Source: Mycolicibacterium hodleri (GTDB lineage: Bacteria; Actinomycetota; Actinomycetes; Mycobacteriales; Mycobacteriaceae). Taken from it: a stretch of 64,000 bases of DNA. The notes beneath the pieces are model-generated. The model was not told where the DNA came from. It was given only the letters and a program-made list of their open reading frames with translations, and ran no database searches. Positions 56,435 to 64,000 of this stretch are shown in pieces. Within the stretch, counting starts at the first letter, position 1; each line of letters opens with the position of its first letter. A program made the position numbers and the translations under genes. The stretch spans positions 62,001 to 126,000 of the forward strand of contig NZ_RCZG01000006.1 of NCBI RefSeq assembly GCF_006439015.1, read 5' to 3'.

Positions 56435-57889
56435 TCAGCGCAAACGGTCCTTGACGACTTTGCCGGTCGCGTTCGTCGGAAGGCCGTCGACGAACTCTAC
56501 ATACCGCGGCACCTTGTAGCCGGCCATTCGCTCACGACACCACTCGATCAGTTCATCCGGACCGAGGGTTGCCCCGGAGGAGCGACTCACGACGAACGCC
56601 TTGCCCACCTGACCCATCCGATCGTCGGGCACACCTATGATCGCGACCTGGGCGATCGCGGGATGCTCTGTCAGGAAGCCCTCGATCTCGGCGGGATAGG
56701 CGTTGAAACCGCCCACGATGAACATGTCCTTCTTGCGGCCCACGATGCGCAACCGACCCGAGTCGGTGAACTCGCCAAGATCCCCTGTGTGCAGCCAGCG
56801 GTCGGCATCGATCGCCTCGGCGGTCGCGACCGGGTCGTCGAGGTATCCCTGCATGACGCTGTAGCCACGCACCAGCACTTCGCCGTCCTGGGCGACGCGC
56901 ACCTCGACGCCGTCGCACGGAAGGCCGGCGGTGGTAGCGACATCGGAGAAGGAGTCGCCGGGCCGGGACAGCGTCACGTTTCCCGACTCGGTCAGTCCGT
57001 AGCCGGTCATCAGCGTCTGGAACGGAAGTTCGTCGTGAATCCGCCGGATGAGTTCCACCGGGATGTCGGCCGCGCCCGTCACGCCGGCGCGCAACGAGGT
57101 CAACTTGGCCTTGTCGACAACCGTGAGCAGGGAGTGATAGAGCGTCGGCGGGCCGGGAAGCATCGTGATGCGTTCGCGCTCGATCAGATCGACGACATGG
57201 TCGACGTCGAAGACGGCCACCGGCAGCATCGTCGCGCCGCGGAGGAAGGATGCAATGAGCCCCGCCTTCAACCCGAAGGTGTGGAAGTACGGGTTGATCA
57301 TCAGATAGCGATCGCCCTCGCGCAGGTCGGCGAGCGTCGCCCACTCCTCGTACATCCGAAGCGTCTGAACGTGATTCATCATCGCGCCCTTGGGCCGACC
57401 CGTCGTGCCCGAGGTATAGATGACGTCGGACACGTCGGCCCCGTCGAGCCACTCCACCGGCTCGCGCTCGAATGGCGACCCGCTCGTCAGGAAGTCCGAC
57501 CGAAGGTCGATCGTCGGCACGTCGAGCACGGTGTCGAAGTCCTGCCCGAGGAAACCTCGCTGAACCAGCACCGCCTTGGCGCCGCTGCGTGAGACGACGT
57601 CGGCGGACTCCTCGGCCTTGAACCGAGTGTTGACCGGGACCAGTACCGCGCCCGCGGTCATGATGCCGAACGCCGCGATGATCCACTCCGCGGAGTTGGG
57701 CGCCCACACCGCGACCCGGTCTCCCCTGCGGATGCCGAACTCGGCGAACGCACCCGCGGCCTTGCGGATGCGTTCGACGAGCTCCACGTAGGACAGCCGC
57801 AATGAACCGTCGACGACCGCCTCGGCGCCGCCGAACCGGTCCGCCGCACTCAAGACCATGTCGGGGATGGTCTGCCAGGTGGCGTTCAT
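56435..57889 (-). CDS. acyl-CoA synthetase (FadD3-like)
   Basis: A 484-residue adenylate-forming CoA ligase. P-loop YTSGTTGRPKGAM, NPYFHTFGLKAG, YGLTESG, HTGDLGEF, and the catalytic Lys in NATGKVVKD near the C terminus. The INPYFHTFG and LPGPPTLYHSLL blocks resemble FadD3, which activates the HIP propionate side-chain of sterol degradation, but homologues accept many carboxylic acids. It follows the amidohydrolase gene by 19 bases, in the same orientation. The ring-opening or aromatic-acid substrate is inferred only from the cluster. Confidence 0.87.
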   Translation of the reverse strand: MNATWQTIPDMVLSAADRFGGAEAVVDGSLRLSYVELVERIRKAAGAFAEFGIRRGDRVAVWAPNSAEWIIAAFGIMTAGAVLVPVNTRFKAEESADVVSRSGAKAVLVQRGFLGQDFDTVLDVPTIDLRSDFLTSGSPFEREPVEWLDGADVSDVIYTSGTTGRPKGAMMNHVQTLRMYEEWATLADLREGDRYLMINPYFHTFGLKAGLIASFLRGATMLPVAVFDVDHVVDLIERERITMLPGPPTLYHSLLTVVDKAKLTSLRAGVTGAADIPVELIRRIHDELPFQTLMTGYGLTESGNVTLSRPGDSFSDVATTAGLPCDGVEVRVAQDGEVLVRGYSVMQGYLDDPVATAEAIDADRWLHTGDLGEFTDSGRLRIVGRKKDMFIVGGFNAYPAEIEGFLTEHPAIAQVAIIGVPDDRMGQVGKAFVVSRSSGATLGPDELIEWCRERMAGYKVPRYVEFVDGLPTNATGKVVKDRLR

Positions 57890-57908
57890 CTGGCGCCGTG
57901 CGGCTGGA

Positions 57909-59099
57909 TCAAGCCGTGATCAGCCGGGATAGGTTGCCGCCCATGATCTTTGCCTGATCCTCGACGGAGAGATGCTCGAGCGCGGTCACGTAGTGCGTCG
58001 GCTCCGCCAATCCCTCCGGGTGTGGCCAATCCGAGCCGTACAGCACCTGGTCCACGCCGATCAGATTGATGAGGTCGTCGATTCCCTCCTCGTAGAACGG
58101 GCTGACGTAGATGCGGTTCTTGATCTCCTCCATCGGGTTGCCCAGGAAGGCTTCTGGCGCCTTCTTGTACACCTCGGTCATGGAGTCCAACAGTGGGAAC
58201 ATCCACTTCGAGCCGGCCTCGACGATGCCCACCTTCAGAGTCGGGAACCGGAACAGCGCGCCGTGAATCACCCAGGAGGCCACCGCATCCTGAATCGGAC
58301 GCCATTCGTTGAGGATGCCCATCGCATTGGTCTGGAACGGCAGCATCTCCTGCGCGCCACCATCCCACTCCGACGTATAGCGCGAGTAGCCACTGTCGCT
58401 GGAGTGCATGCCGACGAACACGTCGTACTCGACGCACTTCTGCCAGAAGGGATCGAACTCGGGCAGAGCGAACGACCGCGGGCCCCGGAAGCCGGGGACG
58501 GGGGCAGGACGGATCAGGATGGCGCGGGCACCGCGCTTGACCGCCCACTCCAGCTCCTCGATCGCCTTCTCGACGATCGGCAGCGTGATGACCGGCGTGG
58601 TGTAGATCCGGTTCTGATAGTTGAAGCCCCAGGTTTCGTGAAGCCATTCGTTCAGGGCATGCACGATGACGTGGATCGCGACCGGGTCGTCGGCCAGTCG
58701 TTCCTCGATGAGGCTGGCCAGCGTCGGAAACATCAGCGACCGGTCGAGACCCAGCTCATCCATCTTCTCGAGGCGCGGGGCCGGCTCGAAGAATGCCGGA
58801 ATGGCCTTCATCGGCTCGCCGAACAGCTCGCGCTTGCTCTTGCCGTCGGGGTTGCCGAACTTGAAGTACTCCTCCCAGGCGCCCGGCTTGGCGACCACCG
58901 AGAAGGTGGGGTTCGGGATGTAGTTGCTGATCTGACCGCGCAGCGCGATCTTGGTGCGGCCGTTGATCTGGACGTACTGAACGACGTCCTTGTACTCCTT
59001 CGGCAGGTACTTGGTCAGTGCTTCCGGCGGTTCGTAAAGGTGGTTGTCCGCGTCGAACAGCGGGAAGGGTACGTCGACCCGATGAGAAAGCTGACCCAT
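57909..59099 (-). CDS. amidohydrolase-family metal-dependent hydrolase or decarboxylase (PF04909)
   Basis: A 396-residue TIM-barrel protein. Metal-site pieces are visible: FDADNHLYE near the N terminus (in the place of DxHxH), HSSDSGY in the middle, and GSDWPHPEG near the end. This group includes ACMS/gamma-resorcylate decarboxylases and ring-cleaving hydrolases. AAG-rich upstream sequence has AAGGAG 6 bases before the ATG. An inverted repeat operator lies 22 bases upstream. The gene sits between two acyl-CoA ligases and the cluster context suggests action on a cyclic CoA intermediate or on its free acid. Confidence 0.86.
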   Translation of the reverse strand: MGQLSHRVDVPFPLFDADNHLYEPPEALTKYLPKEYKDVVQYVQINGRTKIALRGQISNYIPNPTFSVVAKPGAWEEYFKFGNPDGKSKRELFGEPMKAIPAFFEPAPRLEKMDELGLDRSLMFPTLASLIEERLADDPVAIHVIVHALNEWLHETWGFNYQNRIYTTPVITLPIVEKAIEELEWAVKRGARAILIRPAPVPGFRGPRSFALPEFDPFWQKCVEYDVFVGMHSSDSGYSRYTSEWDGGAQEMLPFQTNAMGILNEWRPIQDAVASWVIHGALFRFPTLKVGIVEAGSKWMFPLLDSMTEVYKKAPEAFLGNPMEEIKNRIYVSPFYEEGIDDLINLIGVDQVLYGSDWPHPEGLAEPTHYVTALEHLSVEDQAKIMGGNLSRLITA

Positions 59100-59120
59100 G
59101 AAAGACTCCTTTTCCTATTG

Positions 59121-59137
59121 AGAGAATCCTATTCTCA
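59121..59137. promoter_or_regulatory. TGAGAATnnnATTCTCA-type operator, copy 2
   Basis: AGAGAATCCTATTCTCA: inner arms GAGAAT/ATTCTC pair perfectly around CCT. It overlaps a minus-strand TAGGAT -10-like box and lies 22 bases upstream of the amidohydrolase start. Confidence 0.65.
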
Positions 59138-60724
59138 TATGCTTCGCGTCGCAACGGTCTCGCGGCCGCCGTGCGCCCGCTGCCGCACACTGTCCCGGAC
59201 GCGAAACTTCTGCACCTTTCCGCTCGCGGTCCGGGGAAAGTCGTCCGCTTCGTGCAACTCCTCGGGCCACTTCTGCCGCGCCACGCCGACCCGTTCGAAG
59301 TGCGCGCGCACGTCGTCCAGGGTTGGCATGACCTGCCCGTCCCTGATCCGCAGCACTGCGGCCGTCCGTTCGCCGAGGCGGGTGTCGAGCGCAGCCACCA
59401 CGACCGCTTCCGCGACCTGCGGCATGGCGAGAAGCACCTCTTCGACCTCGACCGCGCTGATGTTCTCGCCACCGCGGATGATCACGTCCGCCTTGCGGTC
59501 GGTGATGGTCAGGTAGCCGTCGGAGTCCATCACTCCGACATCGCCGGTGTGGTACCAGCCGTCCGCATCGAAGGCCTTGGCCGTCAGCTCCGGATCCGTG
59601 TAACCGAGGCACAGGTCTGGGCCGCGACTGAGGATCTCGCCGTCATCGGAGAGCCTCACCTCGACGCCTGGTCGCGCGTTGCCGTCGGTGTAGAGCCGCT
59701 TGTCCTCCGGCGCGTCACGACCCGAGCCCGTGATCGATGGGTGCTCGGTGCTGCCGTAGGACCGGAACACGAAGATGCCCAGATCAGCGAGGCGCCGAGT
59801 CACGGCGGCGGGCACCGTCGAGCCGCCGAGACCCATCGTCGTGAGGCGGCTGCGGTGCTCGTCGGTGCAGTCGGGATGGTCCAGCAGACTGGTGACGAAG
59901 TAGGGCGGACCGCCGCCGATGGTGATGCCGTCGGACTTCATCAACGCCAACACCGCGGCGGGGTCGAAGACGTCCGCGAGGTCGATCGTCGCACCCTCGA
60001 GGACGGGGATCAGGAACGCGCTGATCATGCCGATGAAGTGGCCGACGGGGGTGGCCGTCAGCTGCCTGCCACGATCCGGCGGGTAGTTCTCGAGTAGTTG
60101 GCGGGTCTCGAAGCCGAGCGTCTGATGGCTGTGGACGACGCCCTTCGGATCTCGGGTGGTGCCGGAGGTGAAGGCGATGAGCGCCGGCGCGGCGGGGTCG
60201 GTGTCGACGGTGCCGGTCATCGGCGCGTCGTCGAGGAGGTCGTCGAAGCTCGCTTCCCCGACGAGTGCCACGATCGGCACCTCCTCGGCCAGGTCGGGCT
60301 GGAACGTCATCCGCCCGAAGTGTCGGGTGGTGATGAAGGCCTTCGGCTTGGCGGTCGAGAGGATATGAGAGACCTCCTTGCGGCCGTAGAAGTGCACGAT
60401 CGGCACCGCCACGGCTCCGAGGAACGCCGAAGCCCAGAACGCTGCGGCGGCCTCCATCCAGTTCGGCAACTGCAAGGCGACGACGTCGCCAGGGCCGACC
60501 CCTCTCTCATGCAGACCGGACGCCAGCCGGCGGGCCACGACCTCGACGTCACCGAAGGTGCCCGACCACGGCCGACTCTCGGAGTGCACGTGGAAGCCGG
60601 CGCCTGGAGCCGCTTCCAGTCCCTGCGCGAGCATGGCTCCTAGGGTCTCCGACGTCCACCACCCTTGATCCGCATAGTGTTTTGCCAGTTCGGAAGGGAT
60701 GATTCGCAATGAGTGGGCGACCAC
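59135..60724 (-). CDS. acyl-CoA synthetase / AMP-dependent ligase, 529 aa
   Basis: An ANL enzyme: FTSGTTRDPKGVVHSH P-loop (near residue 170), FRSYGSTEHPSI, YHTGDVG, TDRKADVIIRGGENISAVEVEE (hinge) and the Lys in TASGKVQK near the C terminus. It resembles cyclohexanecarboxylate/benzoate-CoA ligase-type FadD proteins rather than long-chain ones. The GTG start at 60724 is supported by TAGCAT (60731-60736 on the minus strand) 6 bases upstream. It is divergent from the crotonase gene, 68 bases away, with operator-like half-sites between. Confidence 0.85.
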   Translation of the reverse strand: MVAHSLRIIPSELAKHYADQGWWTSETLGAMLAQGLEAAPGAGFHVHSESRPWSGTFGDVEVVARRLASGLHERGVGPGDVVALQLPNWMEAAAAFWASAFLGAVAVPIVHFYGRKEVSHILSTAKPKAFITTRHFGRMTFQPDLAEEVPIVALVGEASFDDLLDDAPMTGTVDTDPAAPALIAFTSGTTRDPKGVVHSHQTLGFETRQLLENYPPDRGRQLTATPVGHFIGMISAFLIPVLEGATIDLADVFDPAAVLALMKSDGITIGGGPPYFVTSLLDHPDCTDEHRSRLTTMGLGGSTVPAAVTRRLADLGIFVFRSYGSTEHPSITGSGRDAPEDKRLYTDGNARPGVEVRLSDDGEILSRGPDLCLGYTDPELTAKAFDADGWYHTGDVGVMDSDGYLTITDRKADVIIRGGENISAVEVEEVLLAMPQVAEAVVVAALDTRLGERTAAVLRIRDGQVMPTLDDVRAHFERVGVARQKWPEELHEADDFPRTASGKVQKFRVRDSVRQRAHGGRETVATRSI

Positions 60725-60725
60725 A

Positions 60726-60764
60726 TGGCGATGCTATTCTCCCAAAACGAGAATGCCAATACCG
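60726..60764. promoter_or_regulatory. two partial TGAGAATnnnATTCTCA-type sites in the fadD/crotonase divergent promoter
   Basis: Site A TGGCGATGCTATTCTCC (60726-60742) keeps the right arm; site B CGAGAATGCCAATACCG (60748-60764) keeps the left arm; the centres are 22 bases apart. Alternatively ATTCTC (60736-60741) and GAGAAT (60749-60754) form one repeat with a 7-base spacer. The fadD -10 box lies inside site A. Confidence 0.5.
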
Positions 60765-60792
60765 CTTGCGGAGAACGATAGGACAGCGACAC

Positions 60793-61518
60793 ATGGTCGA
60801 CCTGGAAGTCGAGGACGGCTTGGCCGTCGTCACCATCGATCGACCACACGCGCGCAACGCCATCTCTCTCGAGACGATGGATCAGCTCGACCACGCCCTC
60901 GACGGCGCGCACGGAGCCCGCGCACTCGTCATCAAGGGCGCGGGCGACAAGGCCTTCGTCTCCGGTGGTGACCTCAAGGAGCTCAGTGCTCTGCGGACCG
61001 AGGCCGACGCCGCGGCGATGGCGCGGCGCATGCGCGGGGTGTGCGACCGCATCTCGGCATTCCCCAGCCCCGTACTCGCGGCGCTCAACGGCCACGCCCT
61101 CGGCGGTGGCGCCGAGGTCGCCGTCGCCGCCGACATCAGGTTGGCCGCCGACGACGTCAGAATCGGCTTCAACCAGGTGTCGCTGGCGATCATGCCCGCC
61201 TGGGGCGGCGCCGAGCGCCTCGCCGCACTGGTCGGAAAGGGCAGGGCACTGCTCCTGGCCGGCACCGGCGCCGTGCTCGACGCGAGCGAGGCGCAACGAT
61301 TGGGCCTGCTCGACGTCGTCGTACCCCGGTCGTCGTTCGAGGACGAGTGGCGTGCGGTTGCCCGCAAGTTGGCCGCCCCGCCGGTCGCCGCCATCAAGGG
61401 CGTCATCGCGGGGTGCTCGCCCGAGGACGCCATCGGGGCGTTCGCCGAGCTCTGGGTGTCCGACGACCATTGGGCTGCCGCGGACCGAGTGATGAACCGC
61501 GCCAGGCGATCCGACTAA
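60793..61518 (+). CDS. enoyl-CoA hydratase/isomerase family protein
   Basis: A 241-residue crotonase. Oxyanion-hole segments are KAFVSGGDLKEL (near 56) and GHALGGGAEVAVAADIRLAA (near 105), the second keeping the first catalytic Glu (GGGAE). The second Glu position reads FNQVSL, so one-base chemistry such as isomerisation or decarboxylation is as likely as hydration. The ATG at 60793 begins the family sequence MVDLEVEDGLAVVTID; the earlier ATG 60709 would code through the promoter. It ends 4 bases into the stop of the convergent oxidoreductase gene. Confidence 0.85.
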   Translation: MVDLEVEDGLAVVTIDRPHARNAISLETMDQLDHALDGAHGARALVIKGAGDKAFVSGGDLKELSALRTEADAAAMARRMRGVCDRISAFPSPVLAALNGHALGGGAEVAVAADIRLAADDVRIGFNQVSLAIMPAWGGAERLAALVGKGRALLLAGTGAVLDASEAQRLGLLDVVVPRSSFEDEWRAVARKLAAPPVAAIKGVIAGCSPEDAIGAFAELWVSDDHWAAADRVMNRARRSD

Positions 61519-63734
61519 CCGATTGCGTTCACGAACCCGGCGGTGATGTTCACCGGAATGTTTCCCTGCCGCGGCATGCCGGTGATCGGATCGAAGTCGG
61601 TGTCGGTGGGAACGAGTCGGCCCACGTTGCTGCCGCGGTCGCGTACTTCGTGATCTTCGGCGGGCAGGCCGCCGAAGGCGTGATGCATCGCGATGACGTC
61701 GTGGCGCAGGGAGTCGTCGGCCTCCAGCACGCTCGGGATGCTGTCGTGCGGTGACGAAATCGTCACCAGCGCTCCATTTTCCAATCCCAGCGCGGCCATC
61801 GCGGCCGGATGCATGTAGGCCGGGTTGTATGCCTTGCCACGGTTCAGCGCAGAGAGATTGGTGCCCGACGAGTTCATGAAGCTACCGTGCCGTCGCGGGA
61901 TCAGCCGAAGGGGAAACGTCGTCTCACTGCGCGTGGCCCTGAAGTCGTCGGTCCGAACGTCGCCGAGGTCGCCCATCATGTACGCGTTGCCGACGTCCAG
62001 CCGTGCGGAGCAGTCGGCATCACGGTCGTGGACGATCGCGTCGACGTCGAAGATCTTTCCGTGCGGGTGGCTGGCGACCTCCTCGAGAGGCACGCGCGAA
62101 TTGGTGCACATGTGCGCGAACAACTCTTCGGTCGTCATCTCGGTGTCGCCATTGAAGTTGACCACCACCGGAGGCGACTCCATGAAACGTCCACCGCCAC
62201 CGCCAAAGAAGTTCACGAACCACAACTCCAAACCCATGCGCTTGGCAAGGCCGAGGAAGAACTCCCACTCCTCGGTCAGATCGGAGCCCTCCGGCGGATC
62301 GACGAGGCGGGGCGAGTACTGCGCGTAGGCGGCGGGGATGCCGGTGCCGCTGGTGTAGTACTTGATCAGTTCGCTGCCCTGGGTCATCGCCGGGGTCTCC
62401 ATTTGCATCTTCGGGGCGATGACGTAGTCGGCCAGGCGCGAGGTAAGCGACATCTCGGTGTCCAGCGTCACCAGAAGTTCCAGGCTCTCGAGCGCGCGCT
62501 GCGTCTTGCGTTGATCCGGCCATGCCGCCATCGGGTTGCCGCCGATGCAGATCAATGCCTTCACCTGGCCGTCACCCTCGAGCAGGATCTCGTCGGCCAG
62601 TGCGGCCGTTGGCATTCCGCACACCGCGTCAGTGAGGCCGCGGACCCGCAGTCGTTCGCCGTATCCCCACCCCTCGTAGGGCGCGTGCGGTTGGGCCTTC
62701 GCCTCGAAGGCAGGCATCAGGGTGTTCGGCCGTGTCACCCGTTCACCCGCCCGCTGCCAGCGGCCGCAAATCGTGGTCAGGCAGAGGCAGAGGTACTCCA
62801 GCAGATTGCCGTGCATCGCGAAGTTGGCGCCGGTGCCCGCGTTGACCATTCCGGGTCGGTGCCCGTGCGTGGCGAACAGCCGGGCGGCATCGAGCAACTG
62901 CTGCTCGGGGATGTCGGCGCGTTCGGCGACGTAGTCGGGCGTGAAGCCGGCGACCGCACGCGTCAACGCGTCGAACCCATCGACGTTCTCGACGAGGAAC
63001 TCGCTGTCGTACAGTCCTTCTCGAATGATCACGTGGATCATCCCCGCGACGATCGTGACGTCCTCACCCGGCAGGGGTTGAATGTGGATGGCTGCGCGCG
63101 ACGCGGTCTGCGACCGCCGCGGGTCGATCACGATGAGTTGCATGCCACGGGCTAGGGCGGCCTTGAGATTCCTGGCCGGATTCTGACCCGGAATGCCGAT
63201 CGCCTTGGACACCAACGGGTTGGTTCCGATCAGCATCCAACTGTCGGCCTCGTGGAAGTCGACGTCGCCGCCGAGCCAGTGACCGTGTGCAGCAAGGGCG
63301 ATCTGCTTGCCCGGTTGGTCGATCGTGTTGGCGGTGAAGAACATCGGCGATTCGATGGCTCGGATGAACGCGTTCGCCATCAACGCCGAGGCCGGGTAGG
63401 GCAGGCCGTTCGTACCGAGATAGAGCGCTATCGATCGCGGTCCGTGCGTGTCGATCAACTGCTGCAGCTTGGCGGCGATCTCGTCCATCGCTCGTTGCGC
63501 CTCAACCGCTGCGTACGTGCCGTCCGGTGCGCGCTTCTGGCTCTGCAGCAGACGCAGCGGGTTGTTGTGGATCTCGGGCAGTGCCCGTCCCTTCACACAG
63601 GTGTAGCCCTGGAACATCGGGTTGTCGGGATCACCGGTGACCTTGGTGAGCTTTCCGTCGGTGACGGTTGCCAAGACCCCGCAGTGCGCCGAGCATATTC
63701 GACAGATGCCGGGACGCGTCGTCACGTCCAGCAC
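61515..63734 (-). CDS. molybdopterin-dependent oxidoreductase (DMSO-reductase superfamily, Rv0197-like)
   Basis: A 739-residue enzyme binding bis-MGD molybdenum and one 4Fe-4S cluster: Cys11-x2-Cys14-x3-Cys18 and Cys46 (GYTC) are present. The body carries RDGKLTKVTGD-like, GTNPLVSKAIG, IVIDPRRSQTASRA and the C-terminal HPAAMAALGLENG cofactor blocks. It lacks a Tat signal, so it is cytosolic. Near residues 130-150 (ANTIDQPGKQIALAAHGHW) no Cys, Ser or selenocysteine stands at the molybdenum-ligand position. GTG 63734 is preceded by AAGGGGG about 7 bases upstream. Divergent from the LLM gene; a CoA-thioester or aldehyde substrate is a guess. Confidence 0.85.
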   Translation of the reverse strand: MLDVTTRPGICRICSAHCGVLATVTDGKLTKVTGDPDNPMFQGYTCVKGRALPEIHNNPLRLLQSQKRAPDGTYAAVEAQRAMDEIAAKLQQLIDTHGPRSIALYLGTNGLPYPASALMANAFIRAIESPMFFTANTIDQPGKQIALAAHGHWLGGDVDFHEADSWMLIGTNPLVSKAIGIPGQNPARNLKAALARGMQLIVIDPRRSQTASRAAIHIQPLPGEDVTIVAGMIHVIIREGLYDSEFLVENVDGFDALTRAVAGFTPDYVAERADIPEQQLLDAARLFATHGHRPGMVNAGTGANFAMHGNLLEYLCLCLTTICGRWQRAGERVTRPNTLMPAFEAKAQPHAPYEGWGYGERLRVRGLTDAVCGMPTAALADEILLEGDGQVKALICIGGNPMAAWPDQRKTQRALESLELLVTLDTEMSLTSRLADYVIAPKMQMETPAMTQGSELIKYYTSGTGIPAAYAQYSPRLVDPPEGSDLTEEWEFFLGLAKRMGLELWFVNFFGGGGGRFMESPPVVVNFNGDTEMTTEELFAHMCTNSRVPLEEVASHPHGKIFDVDAIVHDRDADCSARLDVGNAYMMGDLGDVRTDDFRATRSETTFPLRLIPRRHGSFMNSSGTNLSALNRGKAYNPAYMHPAAMAALGLENGALVTISSPHDSIPSVLEADDSLRHDVIAMHHAFGGLPAEDHEVRDRGSNVGRLVPTDTDFDPITGMPRQGNIPVNITAGFVNAIG

Positions 63735-63778
63735 GCCAACCCCCTTGGGCCGACGGTGGACCGATTCCTCGACATTAC

Positions 63779-63796
63779 GCTGAGCACCCGCTTAGC
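63779..63796. promoter_or_regulatory. inverted repeat in the oxidoreductase/LLM divergent promoter
   Basis: GCTGAGCACCCGCTTAGC: arms GCTGAGC and GCTTAGC pair at 6 of 7 positions with a 4-base spacer, about midway between divergent GTG starts at 63734 and 63832. Confidence 0.45.
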
Positions 63797-63831
63797 ATAG
63801 GCGTCACCCGTCTACATGGGAGTCGAATTCG

Positions 63832-64000
63832 GTGCCAATGAAGGTGCAACCCGCGGCATTCCTGCGGACCACGCTGCCGCTCGGACTCGATTCGCTCGCG
63901 CAGTACGACTCGGGGCGATACCACTCGATCTGGATGCCCGACCACATGGTGAGCTTCTGGCCGGATTCGATCTGGACACCGGAGTTCACCGATCTGGCCA
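63832..64000 (+). CDS. LLM-class (luciferase-like, F420-dependent) oxidoreductase, N-terminal fragment
   Basis: The frame stays open to the window end and reads VPMKVQPAAFLRTTLPLGLDSLAQYDSG, then HSIWMPDHMVSFWPDSIWTPEFTDL. The SIWMPDHMV block is the strand-2 cofactor-site sequence of luciferase-like monooxygenases, which in mycobacteria mostly use coenzyme F420. GGAG stands 9 bases before GTG 63832, which is preferred to ATG 63838. Only about 56 residues are visible, so the subfamily is open. Divergent from the molybdopterin enzyme. Confidence 0.7.
   Translation, partial: MPMKVQPAAFLRTTLPLGLDSLAQYDSGRYHSIWMPDHMVSFWPDSIWTPEFTDLA

Noticed and set aside
57972..59516. Long plus-strand frame antisense to the amidohydrolase
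   Set aside because: Antisense shadow without domains.

Overview
The window is high-GC actinobacterial DNA and almost certainly comes from a Mycobacterium/Mycolicibacterium chromosome. The evidence is a single-chain type I fatty acid synthase of about 3,100 residues followed by acpS, an LdtMt2-type L,D-transpeptidase, MmpL and MmpS-like proteins, two Mce-associated (Mam) proteins, many FadD/FadE/EchA genes, and a long block collinear with M. tuberculosis Rv2498c-Rv2511 and Rv2518c-Rv2525c (gene order recalled from memory, not searched). I see no insertion sequence, prophage, CRISPR array or plasmid function.

Layout: 0-2.8 kb, the end of an ABC ATPase and its FtsX-type permease. 2.8-8.9 kb, a mixed accessory block: secreted phosphodiester-glycosidase-like protein, haloalkane dehalogenase, stand-alone fatty acyl-AMP ligase, DUF5994 protein and an enoyl-CoA hydratase-like protein without catalytic glutamates. 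8.9-15.7 kb, a tightly overlapping branched-chain acyl-CoA (leucine/isovalerate) operon, citE-maoC-fadE19-accA1-accD1, divergent from a TetR regulator, with two matching 16-bp operator-like palindromes between them. 15.7-21.5 kb, small membrane proteins, an MmpS-like protein, an MFS protein, an SDR, a HerA-like ATPase and orn. 21.5-23.2 kb, tRNA-His, ldtB, tRNA-Lys and terminators. 23.4-28.1 kb, a GAF-SpoIIE phosphatase, a DUF3618 protein, bcp, an M20 peptidase and acpS. 28.1-38.7 kb, fas and a Tat-exported DUF1906 protein.

38.8-45.4 kb holds a complete polyamine-type ABC importer operon (ATPase, lipoprotein, two permeases) followed by a MerR regulator, an MFS transporter and a ChaB protein. 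45.5-53 kb holds an LtrA-like membrane protein, a dihydroflavonol-reductase-like protein, an MmpL transporter with two perfect palindromes upstream, three small cytoplasmic proteins and an IspD-like protein. 53-64 kb is the least familiar part. A minus-strand series runs FadD, amidohydrolase, FadD, Mam, Mam, patatin, second IspD-like protein. It is bordered by a divergent crotonase, a molybdopterin oxidoreductase and the start of an F420/LLM-type oxidoreductase. A near-palindrome of the form TGAGAATnnnATTCTCA lies just upstream of three of the transcription units in this series, which suggests one acyl-CoA-responsive regulon joining substrate activation, cleavage and envelope-associated functions.

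Many start codons lie 6-8 nt after a TANNNT -10 element, the mycobacterial leaderless pattern, and I used this to choose several starts.
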